Notes: generated from the letters alone by a model not told the origin. DNA of 64,000 nt from Tritrichomonas musculus (GCA_039105265.1 JAPFFF010000027.1:1054001-1118000), one strand, 5' to 3'; shown: positions 1-8,759, counted from the stretch's first letter. Numbers and translations are program-made.

Positions 1-514
1 TGAGTATTTGGATATTGTTTATATTCAGGTTCAATGAATTCATAATTATATTGCATCCTCGGTCGCGATATTTGTTTTTGGACAACCTCCTTAATCATTC
101 GTTTCTGTTCCTTTTTCTCACGTCTAATTTTGAATTCCTCACCGAGAAGTTTCAATTGATTCAATATCTCTAAATTAATAGTTGGATCATATTCATAATT
201 ATTAGAGGGAGTTCTTGGAGGTGAACGTTTAGTTTTAGGTCTAACGATTGGTTTAGGATCAGGGGTTGGCTCATCATGTTCACATTCATCAACGGGGTCA
301 TCAGCATCGTTTTCAGGGTACTATCAGCTGGCTCGTCATCATCATCTTTCACAATTGGTTCAACGTGACGATTTGTATGAGGTTCCTTACGAGGTTTCAC
401 GATATATTTTCCCTCAGTTCTACACGGAAACACTTCCCATTCATCATCATCTCTCCCATTTAACCAGTTTTGAATAACTTGCAATCTTTTACTTCCTCGA
501 AGATTTTTAGCCAT
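1..514 (-). pseudogene. Charged Maverick protein, partial and frameshifted
   Basis: The gene starts at 514 with MAKNLRGSKR and reads as a charged protein to about position 322 (ending DDDDEPADST). The same frame then becomes unlike protein. From about 318 another frame takes over with consistent acidic, proline-rich and then basic coding sequence (PENDADDPVDE, then PRTPSNNYEYD, then a lysine-rich coiled-coil-like stretch). It stays open to the window edge. A one-base deletion, or recoding at the CTGAAAACG run, explains the switch. I do not recognise the family. The promoter-like AT-rich motif seen before other Maverick genes (TTTATTTTT class) lies 7-18 bases upstream of the ATG. Confidence 0.7.
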
Positions 515-557
515 TTATGGTAAAAATAAAAAGCATAGTTTCACCAACTTTCACCTA

Positions 558-977
558 TTACTTACCCAAACGTTTTCCATATTTAGTCCTGATACGTTTA
601 GGTTTAACGTTAGCCTGCACACTTGCCGGTTCAGTCGAATCCAATTGCTTATTATATTTAGTCTTGATATTATGATTAGACTTACCTTGAGCAGCGTTAT
701 TAATATTCTCTAGAGCAGTCCTAACATTCCCCTTAGGAATATATTTAATAGCCGTATCTGTAATATTGGATATTTTCTCACGAGTCTTATCATTTAAAAA
801 TTTCTTGCCTAATCCTCGAGCAACCTTGCCAATGATACCACTATTTTTATTCACCTTGTTGACAGTTGCGTTAAATATCTTCCCAGCCAGTCCACCTGTT
901 GCGCTATTAGCCATATTCATCACCTGATTGCCCGCCAATCCAATACCATTTTTAATTATTTTTTTCAAGAATCCCAT
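558..977 (-). CDS. Small amphipathic basic protein, candidate virion/membrane-active protein
   Basis: The protein has 139 residues and starts MGFLKKIIKNGIGL, a glycine-rich amphipathic helix followed by further amphipathic stretches and a basic tail (KRIRTKYGKRLGK). The same general design, a short glycine- and lysine-rich amphipathic N-terminus, recurs in the 84-residue protein at 9536-9790 of the other Maverick. Adenovirus protein VI and small Polinton PX-like proteins are analogous in size and character, so a role in the virion or in membrane disruption is an inference. It lies 30 bp downstream of the ATPase gene on the same strand. No catalytic motif is visible. Confidence 0.65.
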   Translation of the reverse strand: MGFLKKIIKNGIGLAGNQVMNMANSATGGLAGKIFNATVNKVNKNSGIIGKVARGLGKKFLNDKTREKISNITDTAIKYIPKGNVRTALENINNAAQGKSNHNIKTKYNKQLDSTEPASVQANVKPKRIRTKYGKRLGK

Positions 978-1007
978 TTACTTGTATTAAAAATATATAT
1001 ATCTGGT

Positions 1008-1874
1008 TTATGACTCAAAGTAATACTTGTCAGCTGTTATATTAAGAATCAATTTATCATGGGGTTCCCTGTGTTGTAGATACTGGTGGACCGCATCCTT
1101 AGTGTTTAAATTATTATTAGTTTGTTGCAGTAATGATGTGATATCCTCCTCACTATATCCACTGTAGCAGATTATATCTGTAGCCATACGTTTAGCATTA
1201 ATATGAACAAATCGAATCGTTTGAAACGCCATTATACAAGTGATATTATAATGCCTAGTTTTGGTCAATAATCTAATGAATTCACTATTCCCATTCTTCA
1301 ATAAATCACTTCCTGCACAATCATCTAGAATAATTAATGTATTGTATGGATATGATGAAGTCTCGTACTGAACTAATTTGTTGGCAATATATACAATTCT
1401 ATCATCAATATCTTGTAATGAATGCTTTTCAATCAGGCGTTCCATCTCCTCATTAGCATCTTTCATTTTGGATAACACATGTTTGACCAGAGCATAATAT
1501 TTAACCTTCCTTTTGAGATGCTTACGTAAGATTGGCATCAACTCATCCTCCTTCACATATTGTATTGGAGTTTTAATACTTTTATGTAAAGCTTCAGCTG
1601 TCTTATCCATCTTCCCACTCGTGGAACAAAATATTATCTTATTATAATATGGTTTCTTAAATAATTTTTCCGTAATCATTATATGAGACCATATCCAATA
1701 TGATTTACCAGCACCAGGCTTACCGATTAGGAAATATATTCCGTTGGTGCTAAATGGGTAGTCCGGTGATAGCGGTTTTATCAAAGCCATCTCTATATCT
1801 TTTTGATTTTTGCGCATAGCTTTTTGTATTTCTCTCTCAACATTTTTAATGACTGATTTAGTACTGGTTTTCAT
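1008..1874 (-). CDS. Genome-packaging ATPase (FtsK/HerA-A32 type)
   Basis: The 288-residue protein has a Walker A motif GKPGAGKSYW near residue 52 and a Walker B motif TLIILDDCAG near residue 180. Between them are the charged helical segments usual for A32-like packaging ATPases, and a sensor-like NITCIMAFQT stretch follows. In Mavericks, virophages and adeno-like elements this enzyme is expected to pump element DNA into capsids. The gene lies 15 bp downstream of the integrase on the same strand. A second, diverged ATPase is encoded by the other Maverick at 27501-28415. Confidence 0.9.
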   Translation of the reverse strand: MKTSTKSVIKNVEREIQKAMRKNQKDIEMALIKPLSPDYPFSTNGIYFLIGKPGAGKSYWIWSHIMITEKLFKKPYYNKIIFCSTSGKMDKTAEALHKSIKTPIQYVKEDELMPILRKHLKRKVKYYALVKHVLSKMKDANEEMERLIEKHSLQDIDDRIVYIANKLVQYETSSYPYNTLIILDDCAGSDLLKNGNSEFIRLLTKTRHYNITCIMAFQTIRFVHINAKRMATDIICYSGYSEEDITSLLQQTNNNLNTKDAVHQYLQHREPHDKLILNITADKYYFES

Positions 1875-1889
1875 TTATATGGAATAAAA

Positions 1890-2972
1890 TTAGCTCCATT
1901 TTGTGATTGATTCGGGAACATTATTTTTGGTAGACCAATATTCGAGTTCAAGATTTGACAACTTGATTGGATGACCCTCCCTAAGATTTTTCGCTGGGAT
2001 AGTATCACGTTTGCCACCTTCATACTCGACCCTATATTTATTTTTCTTAACATCATAACTAAGAATTTTATTTACAATACCACGCTTGCCATTCTTCAAT
2101 GAATTTGCTAACGGTATATTATTATTGGTTTTTATTAAGCGGTAACCCGGGAGCTTATCTATCGAATCATCCTTTGACTTAATTATGAATTGGTTACCTG
2201 ATTTCGAGTCAATAATATATGCCTCCTTGCTCACCCGATTTCTTATCTTTGAGAATGGTTCATCAGCTAATACAATTCTAACCCTATCATTTGTTTTGAA
2301 ATCATATGGGTTGATGCTTGATTTAGTATTGATGTATGTTAATTCATCATCTTTAGTTATATCATTAGGAGCTCTATTATCTAATCCCCTATGAGGAGTA
2401 TTGTTATACGCATCAATCAAATCATTCATTTCAGTTTCATCAATATATCTATTCTCACCAATAGCATCACGAATCGTTCGCATGAATCGATTAATGATAC
2501 CTAGTACATTATGATTGTTGTCTTCAGTAGTGGTGTATATTATATTGTTCGATTTCATAAAACCAAGTACCTCGTTTGATAGATATGCAGCATCTTGGTC
2601 GCTGGTTATTGAATAAATATTATGTACATCTTTCATGAAACATTGTAGCGCGTTGATAACAGATTTTGAACCCTTGCCTTGTAACGGATATGCATATGCC
2701 TTCCTCGTATTAATATTGATGAACATTAAATAATTGAGACCTCCCTTATGCTTTTCATTAATAAATGTATCCATCTGGTATCCGTGTAAATGTTTCGATA
2801 CAATTGGCATATATTTAGCTTTGGGTACCTTAACATCATGGACAATATTTTTGTCTAGAAAATCGTTAGCATCTTTCGCCGTGAAACCATATCGTTTGGC
2901 TAACGGAACAAATTTAGATTTGCTCTTCCATGGATATTTTTTAAATAATTCATCAAGTGTATTATAACTCAT
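1890..2972 (-). CDS. Retroviral-type integrase of the left Maverick
   Basis: The 360-residue protein has the DDE integrase core: first aspartate in GYQMDTF, second in ITSDQDAAY, then a segment NVLGIINRFMRTIRD that aligns with the third catalytic helix. The residue exactly 35 positions after the second aspartate, where retroviral integrases have glutamate, is asparagine (codon 2490-2492). The integrase of the other Maverick has aspartate at the equivalent place. The downstream AYNNTPHRGLDNRAPND segment is typical of the family. The C-terminus (GIVNKILSYDVKKNKYRVEY) resembles a small beta-barrel or chromo-like domain, known in Maverick integrases. It would catalyse insertion with a 6-bp duplication; the asparagine may have inactivated it. 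Confidence 0.9.
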   Translation of the reverse strand: MSYNTLDELFKKYPWKSKSKFVPLAKRYGFTAKDANDFLDKNIVHDVKVPKAKYMPIVSKHLHGYQMDTFINEKHKGGLNYLMFININTRKAYAYPLQGKGSKSVINALQCFMKDVHNIYSITSDQDAAYLSNEVLGFMKSNNIIYTTTEDNNHNVLGIINRFMRTIRDAIGENRYIDETEMNDLIDAYNNTPHRGLDNRAPNDITKDDELTYINTKSSINPYDFKTNDRVRIVLADEPFSKIRNRVSKEAYIIDSKSGNQFIIKSKDDSIDKLPGYRLIKTNNNIPLANSLKNGKRGIVNKILSYDVKKNKYRVEYEGGKRDTIPAKNLREGHPIKLSNLELEYWSTKNNVPESITKWS

Positions 2973-2993
2973 TTGATTTTAGATTAAACTAGC

Positions 2994-3953
2994 TTATGTA
3001 TATAACATCTTATCAAATGGTAGGAATTGCATCTCTATACAAAATGATTCGTTATCCGGAATTTTGATAGGGGTATTATATTCCCTACATGAATAAAACT
3101 CAATCCAAAATCTTTGGTCTGAAGAATTTAATTTATAATACTTTATTGGAACAAAATCAACATTAGAGTTACCAATATAATTATGTAATGATTGTTCAGC
3201 TATGGATGAATATACTTTGCATGAATGCCTATCCCAAACATTATCAAAAGTAAGAACATCATCAAACTGATTTAGATACACATGCTTTTTATTCTGGTGT
3301 GGACCATCTCCAATATTAAATACTTCATCAAAATCCTGATTGGTTTTCTTCAATTTTAGAGCTACACCAAACTCATCATCTTCATTTTCATTCCTAGGTG
3401 AAAATATTTTCTCATGGAAGCCATTTTTATCAAAATAACCATCTGATTGTATGTCTCTATCAATGATGTAATCATTTTGAACAAAATTGATTTTAGTGTT
3501 CTTCCATACATTAGATATATTCCATTTAATAGATTTATCAATAGCATCAAAAAATCCTCTAAAATCCCCTTCAGTAGATATCCAATCAACAACAACAAAA
3601 TCCCTTATTTCAAGATTGTCTTTATATCCTTGCATGGATAGCATGTTAATAATTTTTGTATTTGTGTTAGCTCCCTCAACTTCATTAAATGATTGCTTTT
3701 TATATTTGGCAATTGTTATAGTAAATTCAAGCTTCCTCCTTTTAGATATCAGCCACATATTCCTAACACCAATAATAGATTCCCCTCTATTAGCTGTACA
3801 CCATTCAGGAGGGAAATTAAAATAGTATCTATTGAATTTGTCTTTATCTTGTTGACCATCTTCTAGAAAGAATGCTGATTCGATAGGAATGGGTACCTGC
3901 TCATCTGTGATATTATCAATGGTTGGATGTAGTGATTTAAACCTACTATACAT
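2994..3953 (-). CDS. Candidate minor capsid (penton-like) protein
   Basis: The 319-residue protein is rich in beta-strand-like segments and ends RFWIEFYSCREYNTP then a strand-rich tail FCIEMQFLPFDKMLYT. A similar C-terminal pattern occurs in the 116-residue protein at 12865-13215 of the other Maverick (YHLWFTDMKGNVIEP, then FIFSCLLIY). Both genes sit next to the integrase. In Polintons the single-jelly-roll minor capsid protein is a standard structural gene, so this is my best guess, made by position and strand pattern rather than a recognised motif. An initiator-like TCATA (3955-3959) precedes the ATG. It is not an enzyme by any motif I can see. Confidence 0.55.
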   Translation of the reverse strand: MYSRFKSLHPTIDNITDEQVPIPIESAFFLEDGQQDKDKFNRYYFNFPPEWCTANRGESIIGVRNMWLISKRRKLEFTITIAKYKKQSFNEVEGANTNTKIINMLSMQGYKDNLEIRDFVVVDWISTEGDFRGFFDAIDKSIKWNISNVWKNTKINFVQNDYIIDRDIQSDGYFDKNGFHEKIFSPRNENEDDEFGVALKLKKTNQDFDEVFNIGDGPHQNKKHVYLNQFDDVLTFDNVWDRHSCKVYSSIAEQSLHNYIGNSNVDFVPIKYYKLNSSDQRFWIEFYSCREYNTPIKIPDNESFCIEMQFLPFDKMLYT

Positions 3954-3954
3954 T

Positions 3955-3959
3955 TATGA
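3955..3959 (-). promoter_or_regulatory. Initiator-like TCATA before the candidate minor capsid gene
   Basis: The minus strand reads TCATAAATG, with the start codon two bases beyond TCATA. Trichomonad genes use an initiator of consensus TCA-pyrimidine-(T/A) a few bases before the ATG. The identical nine bases precede the major capsid and polymerase genes of the other Maverick. Confidence 0.5.
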
Positions 3960-3989
3960 TTCAATTAAAGATTTATTTTTGAGTAGGTA

Positions 3990-4373
3990 TCGGGTGTACA
4001 TGAAGTGGTTGCATGAATAGATGTATGTGATGAGATATGGGAGATGATTGCATGAGTGGATGTGTGTGATGGTTGCATGAGATGATTTGCGATACAAGAT
4101 ATGGGAGATGATTACTTGAGATGATTGCTTGAGTGGATTTGTGTGAGATGGATTGCTGTAGGAGTATACTAGATAGGTTGCATGAGATGGGTTGCTGTAG
4201 AAGTATTACTGGTAGTGCTTGTTCCATTTTGGGGTTGCTTGAGATGGGTTGCTGTAGAAGTATGCTAGATGGGTTGCATAAGATGGGTTGCTGTAGAAGT
4301 ATGCTAGATGGGTTGCATAAGATGATTGCATGAGATGGGTTGCTGTAGGAGTATGCTAGATAGGTTGGTATTA
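3990..4373. repeat. Degenerate minisatellite near the Maverick end
   Basis: The stretch is built from variants of a unit of about 39 bp beginning GATGGGTTGCTGTAGAAGTA and ending in TTGCATGA or TTGCATAA. Two adjacent copies (about 4237-4320) are almost identical; others are truncated or interrupted. It has no believable reading frame. Tandem repeats close to the terminal inverted repeats are common in large DNA transposons. Confidence 0.8.
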
Positions 4374-4637
4374 AGTAGTTATACATAGTGAAGGGGGGAT
4401 AGATAACTAGTATAAGCAAATGGGGCTCTCCGTGTAGGGTGGCTGGGTGGGGGTTGCTTGGGGGCTGTTTGGAGATATGGTTTATTATAGCGAGGGAGCT
4501 TTTCAAAGCGAGGGAGCTATAATATAAAACATCTCCAAAGTACCTCAAATTATCGTCTCTTCAGGAAGCTTTCAAAGCCAGAGAGCCCCATTTGCTTATA
4601 CTAGTTATCTATCCCCCCTTCACTATGTATAACTACT
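4374..4637. repeat. 57-bp perfect inverted repeat with 150-bp spacer at the left Maverick tip
   Basis: The bases from 4374 (AGTAGTTATACATAGTGAAG onward) to 4430 are repeated exactly in inverse orientation at 4581-4637. The 150-bp spacer holds a second, imperfect palindrome around the paired GCGAGGGAGCT motifs (near 4480-4555). The outer arm ends exactly where the retroelement frame resumes, so one arm is probably the terminal inverted repeat of the Maverick and the other an inverted copy of it. No matching duplication flanks the 264-bp unit, which argues against an independent insertion. Confidence 0.8.
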
Positions 4638-6206
4638 GACGTCCTTCGTCATGTCTTCGATTCGCCGAAAAACGTGATGTTTACGCTGCGAAGATTTGCA
4701 CGCGATTGGAAGTCCGAGATACGTTGTATTGTTCTGAATTCTGATGTTATCAATACGTCCTCCAGCAATGGTGAAGTTGTCGTTCAACACACTGCGAGAA
4801 CCATTGTGAGCAATGTATGTGAAAGCGTGGCACTTCTTGCAGTTGATCTTCATGTCGCCTGCATAACTGCAGAAGTGCTCCACGACCGAAAGCAAGTTCT
4901 TCATCCCGACTTCCGAGTCCGAGAACACGATTATGTCATCGGCGTAAGCTTGAACGGTTGTCGCTGAGTCCAACCAATGATAACCGTCCTCCTTGCAAGC
5001 GTTCAACCGCGCGAGGAGAGGTTCGATACAAATGTTGAATAACGTCGGACTCAGCGGACAACCTTGCTTGACGCCTTTGCGAAAACAGATAGAATTAGAT
5101 CGTCTGTTGTTGCTGATGATCTTTGTCGAAGAGTCTCTGTACGAATTAATAATCGTTTTAACAAAAGAAAGATCAAAGCCAATGTCTGTAAGATTCTTTT
5201 TAATAAGTTTATGTGGTACGGAACCAAATGCATCAGAAAAGTCGATCGTCGTGATGTAGAGTGACTTTTGGTTCCGTGCAGCATCGTGTATCATCTCATC
5301 AACCACAGTTGCATGCTCAGCCGCCCCAGCTGGAATACGCATGAATCCTTTCTGACTCGGTGATATGAACCTATGTTTTGAATTCAGCGTTTGAAGCGAG
5401 CGGCTGATGTGACACATCAGCATCCGATAAATCGTCGGAGTGATGGTGATAGGACGCCACGAATGGGCGTCGTCAGGGTCTCCTTTCTTAAACAACATGA
5501 CGGTTTTGTTCATTTTCAACACCTCCGGAAAGAGACCCGTGTCAAGCATGCAACACAACACATTCTTGATGATCGTCGCCGTGACACTCCCGCCAACCTT
5601 CCACACACCATTTGAAATGCCGTCGCATCCGACGGCAGACAGATTGGATCTCGATCTGACCGCTTTGAGAATAGCTTCTTCGTTGAGGATGAGTGATTTG
5701 AGTTCATCAGAATTATTCGATGAAATTCTACGCTGAAGAGTGTAAACACCATCTGGGTCATCCCCGAGAGCAGCAGCATCGCTCCACGAGGACCCGTACA
5801 CGTTCTCGAAATCTTCGACTGGGACGACACATTCCGGTGTGTCGTCGTTCAACACGAACCAGTCGAGTGTACGTTTGGCGTCTTCAGCGTAGAATTTCTG
5901 AAGGAACTTCTTGTAGCCAAGCGAGGAAGGAGAGTTGTTGAGAATCTCCAATTCCTCTAGCTTGGCACGTATGAATTTCATCCTTTCATCGTAATGCTCA
6001 TCGTAAATCAAACCGTCAATTGAGTCCAAGTCACCACTCCCAAGAAGTTGAGAGAACTCCAAAGGAGCCTGTGACAGAAAGCGAACAAGCTTCTCTTTGA
6101 TGTCTGCGATGACATTACGTTGAGGTTGATCGAGATCATCATCAGTGATGTGAATGCGGGAATGCAGGAGTTCAATACCAGCGATGAATTTGGAGGCCGA
6201 CTTCAT
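4638..6206 (-). pseudogene. Reverse transcriptase part of the split retroelement
   Basis: This 523-codon segment holds the reverse transcriptase: LFKKGDPDDAHSWRPIT near residue 238, TTIDFSDAFGSVPHKL near 319 (first catalytic aspartate), GVKQGCPLSPTLFN near 378, and the catalytic box VQAYADDIIVF at 418-428, then TTYLGLPI near 494. These are the standard blocks of LINE-type reverse transcriptases. The apparent ATG at 6206 follows directly after an in-frame TAG, so it is probably not a true start but a continuation of the upstream frame. The natural sequence stops at the GACGTC at 4638-4643; the last four residues before the stop come from the inserted Maverick end. The thumb and endonuclease regions are outside the window. 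Confidence 0.85.
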
Positions 6207-8165
6207 CTAAATCGGTGTCTCCAACGAATGCGGGCGACGAATCTTATCTGAACCTCTCCGTGCCGAACGAACGAACTTCCTAATCGACTTCCGTAGAATG
6301 AGAATGATTTTCGAAATCATCCCTTCGCAGAGAAGCATTCGGCTGCTCTTTTCCAAAGAGTCAGAGAGGTTAATAGCTTCATTATACCAATTGAGAACAT
6401 CCTTGACTTCACTGTTAAACACTTCTTCGAACTTTTTCCTGTGCTTCGCTAAACGGTCACCCCACAGCTTCGGGAGGTGCACGAAATCATCATCTTCCTT
6501 CATGCACCTCGACTTCCAATTCTCAGCTTTGGACAGGCAACTCTCAATGTCCACGATCGAAGCTGACGCTGGGTGAGCCGGATGTTCATCAATTGTGTGA
6601 GTATCTTCTTCGCTAGATGACGAGACTGAATGCAAGTGCGCCTCAGGCAGTCTCTCGTTGGCAGGTATGAACCCAGCCTGTCGTCTCCGTCTGCGTGAGT
6701 CTTCCCCGCGACGACGATCTTCCATCACTTGGAGATCCACCGATTCGTCTGCCCGAGGTTGCACTGGCATCTGTCTCTCATCATTTTGAGTGACTCTGTT
6801 CTCACTCCTCACAATCTTGATTCTCTCCAGGTCAGTGTTGGCTTCACGAATTTCATCGTCATCGGTTTCAGGCGAAAGCCAATTAACGGATATACTGATG
6901 TCGATTGCCTGAACCCGATGACCTTCAACATTGGCCTGGGGATGTGATCTGTTGGTATGCTGTTTGACTGTAGCTTTGTCTCTACCAACGAAGTCCTTGC
7001 ATTTCATGCACAAGGAACCGTGCAGGTCATGGTAAACATCGCTAGCCACAAGTAATTTTCGATGTTTCTTAGCGTGCAGAAAGCTCATCGCCCAGAAGAC
7101 TCCAACTTCACGTTTAAGCGCTTCCATGTCCTGGTGCGATGAGCCCATGTGGCTGCTCAATGAGTTCGCTCTGCTGACCAAGTAGTCGCAGTCGCTGCAC
7201 GGACAAACGTGAATGGTACGATAGTGAAAAGCGTCAGGCGGAAGGTGAGGTGAATCGATCTTCCACCTCAGCTTCCTGCCGACAATGTACTCGAACGCCG
7301 CTTGCTCCAGAGGAATGTTATTCGTCGTGTGCGTCGATTTGAGGTGAAAAGACAGGGACGCACATGTGGGAAACGTTTTGTCGCAGCAAGGGCAGTAAAA
7401 CTGCCCAACTCCTAACCATCTGTCTTTCTGATACATGAGGAGAATGATAGGAGTGTCAATGTCGCTAACGTTTGCGAATGGTGAAGTGTCGATGTTTGCC
7501 ACCTGCAAGATATCAATGAGAGACTTCATGTCTGTTTTGGTCTTCACACCAGCCAGTTCGCTCACGATCCAATCAATGGAAACATTGTCACCCACAGGTG
7601 AAGAAGGATTATCATCACTACCACCGTGATTGTCATCATCGGAATGATCAGAGTGTTCAGAGTGAGAATGAGCATCGGTGAACTCTTCAGCACCACTAAC
7701 AACGCTGCTTGTACCAGAAGAGTTACTGGTAGTTTGAGTACCTAAGGAGTTGGTTCGAGATCCGAGGAAATTATTGTTTGAGAATGTGTTAAGCAACGAA
7801 TGGTTCCCAGAGAGAGTAAATAGTGGAACCACTTTCTCATTGATCTCGAACACAAACTTAGGTACCTCAATCACTGATGTGTATAATTTCTCCTTCGTGA
7901 CTACTTGATGATGATCGATGTGAGCAGTTGACGTGACAACCCGATCGTCGACGCCAACAGAATGATGCGTGATGTGAGCCGTTGACGTGACGGTTTGGTT
8001 GTCAACGTCAACGTTGTGGTGAGTGACGTGAGCTGTTGACGCGACAACCCGATTGTCAACGTCAACAGCGTGATGAGCGACGTGAGCTGTTGACTTGACA
8101 GTCTGATTGTCAACGTCAACAGCGTGATGAGCGACGTGAGCTGTTGACTTGACAGTCTGATTGTC
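6207..8165 (-). pseudogene. Zinc-finger region of the split retroelement
   Basis: The frame is open from the Maverick boundary at 8165 down to a TAG at 6209-6207, which is in frame with the reverse transcriptase that follows at once. It begins with four to five of the 18-residue repeats, then an acidic serine/histidine-rich linker, then three C2H2 fingers: FYCPCCDKTF with HLKSTH, HVCPCSDCDY with HMGSSH, and LCMKCKDF with HTNRSH. A basic, arginine-rich segment (RRRGEDSRRRRRQAG) follows. Fingers of this kind bind the target DNA in R2-type elements. There is no ATG at the natural beginning because the 5' part of the gene lies on the other side of the complete Maverick. Confidence 0.8.
7908..8165 (-). 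repeat. 54-bp coding tandem repeats, part left of the Maverick
   Basis: About four and a half units of a 54-bp repeat remain here, encoding 18 residues of the form HHAVDVDNQTVKSTAHVA. The copy nearest the Maverick is identical to those across the insertion; the distal copies are diverged. The Maverick split one unit after HHAVDV, and the rest of that unit, DNQTVKSTAHVA, begins here. Confidence 0.9.
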
Positions 8166-8171
8166 AACGTC
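8166..8171. repeat. Target site duplication AACGTC, left copy
   Basis: AACGTC lies directly outside the left terminal repeat, and the same six bases follow the right terminal repeat at 29304-29309. A 6-bp duplication is the Maverick/Polinton norm. Removing the element plus one copy restores the 54-bp repeat unit and the reading frame. Confidence 0.95.
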
Positions 8172-8541
8172 AGAGAGTAAGGGTGTGCTTTTGGGAGGTC
8201 AGATAAAGTTTAAAGTTAACGGTTGCTACTTTTGAATATTCATCTTTGAATTTACATCTTTGAACCTGACCAAAAATAACAACAACGAAAAATAGAACTT
8301 TCAAAAATTTTTTATTTTTTTATCAGCAATTTATAATGTCAAACCAAGCCGAACAATTAAGCACCCTCATTAATAGAATCAACAAAAAGCTAAAAGGATG
8401 GAGACCAGCATTAAAATACCTCTACGATAATGATGATGTTGTTGACGGAGTACTAAAAGAGATAAATCACTTTATTGAACAACTAAAGAAATTCAACGGT
8501 CCTGCTGAATTAATTGCTGAACTTGAAGAACTCATTTATTA
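8172..8541. repeat. Left terminal inverted repeat (370 bp)
   Basis: This sequence equals the reverse complement of 28934-29303 in all the bases I compared. Identity ends within the stop codon of the gene that lies inside it (TAG here, TAA in the other copy). The repeat therefore contains a promoter-like AT-rich motif (about 8309-8324) and almost an entire 68-residue gene. Confidence 0.95.
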
Positions 8542-8542
8542 G
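8336..8542 (+). CDS. 68-residue protein encoded within the terminal repeat (left copy)
   Basis: The protein is charged and helical, beginning MSNQAEQLSTLINRINKKLK and ending IAELEELIY. It has no recognised domain. An identical protein is encoded in the opposite repeat at 28933-29139. Because the terminal repeat stops matching inside the stop codon, the gene itself seems to define the inner boundary of the repeat. An AT-rich TTTATTTTTTTATC motif lies about 16 bases upstream of the ATG. A role at the element ends is only inference. The frame overlaps the 3' end of the neighbouring minus-strand gene by 11 bases. Confidence 0.7.
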   Translation: MSNQAEQLSTLINRINKKLKGWRPALKYLYDNDDVVDGVLKEINHFIEQLKKFNGPAELIAELEELIY

Positions 8543-8759
8543 ACAATTCATTTAATTCATTCTCAAGCTGATGAACTTTATTTTTGAGGCTGTTGATGTC
8601 TTCAATAAGAGACTCACGAACGGCAAGACCATCAGAGCCCAACATTCCTGATTTGATATTGTTGAGACATTGTTTGTAATCATAACACTTTTCTTTCAAT
8701 CCTCGTTTGATACGTTTTAATTCTGGTATTTCTTTCTTGTATTCTGTTAGTTCACTCAT
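8532..8759 (-). CDS. Small coiled-coil protein, unknown
   Basis: The 75-residue protein MSELTEYKKEIPELKRIKRG... ends in a heptad-rich helix (LKNKVHQLENELNELSNK). It is predicted to be a short coiled coil. It is convergent with the terminal-repeat gene, overlapping it by 11 bases, and divergent from the gene starting at 8774. I do not recognise it. Confidence 0.6.
   Translation of the reverse strand: MSELTEYKKEIPELKRIKRGLKEKCYDYKQCLNNIKSGMLGSDGLAVRESLIEDINSLKNKVHQLENELNELSNK

Larger units (their letters stand above)
1..4637 (-). mobile_element. Left Maverick/Polinton element, partial (right end in window)
   Basis: All genes here run on the minus strand and form a Maverick/Polinton set: packaging ATPase, retroviral-type integrase, candidate minor capsid protein and a small amphipathic protein. 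The right boundary is placed at 4637 because the retroelement reading frame is open up to that point and then enters foreign sequence. The element end reads AGTAGTTATACA from its tip inward, and Polintons typically begin with AG. The next six bases, GACGTC (4638-4643), would be the target duplication, but its partner lies outside the window. The genes differ from those of the complete Maverick to the right, so this is a different family. The left end and any polymerase or major capsid gene are not in view. Confidence 0.85.

Noticed and set aside
3973-4548. A 191-codon minus-strand frame through the repeats near the left Maverick end
   Set aside because: It is a translation of the minisatellite and hairpin (repeated SILLQQPI), without start context or coding composition.
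4374-4637. Independent MITE of 264 bp with 57-bp terminal inverted repeats
   Set aside because: The six bases outside each end differ (GTATTA and GACGTC), so there is no target duplication; the outer end coincides with the Maverick boundary.
6204-6206. ATG at 6206 as the true start of a separate reverse-transcriptase gene
   Set aside because: It follows an in-frame TAG directly and the upstream frame encodes the expected zinc fingers, so a nonsense mutation in one long frame is simpler. Kept as a question in the findings.
7901-8167. An 88-codon minus-strand frame (RLSSQQLTSLITLL repeats)
   Set aside because: It reads the 54-bp coding repeats out of frame; the true frame is the one continuous with the zinc fingers.
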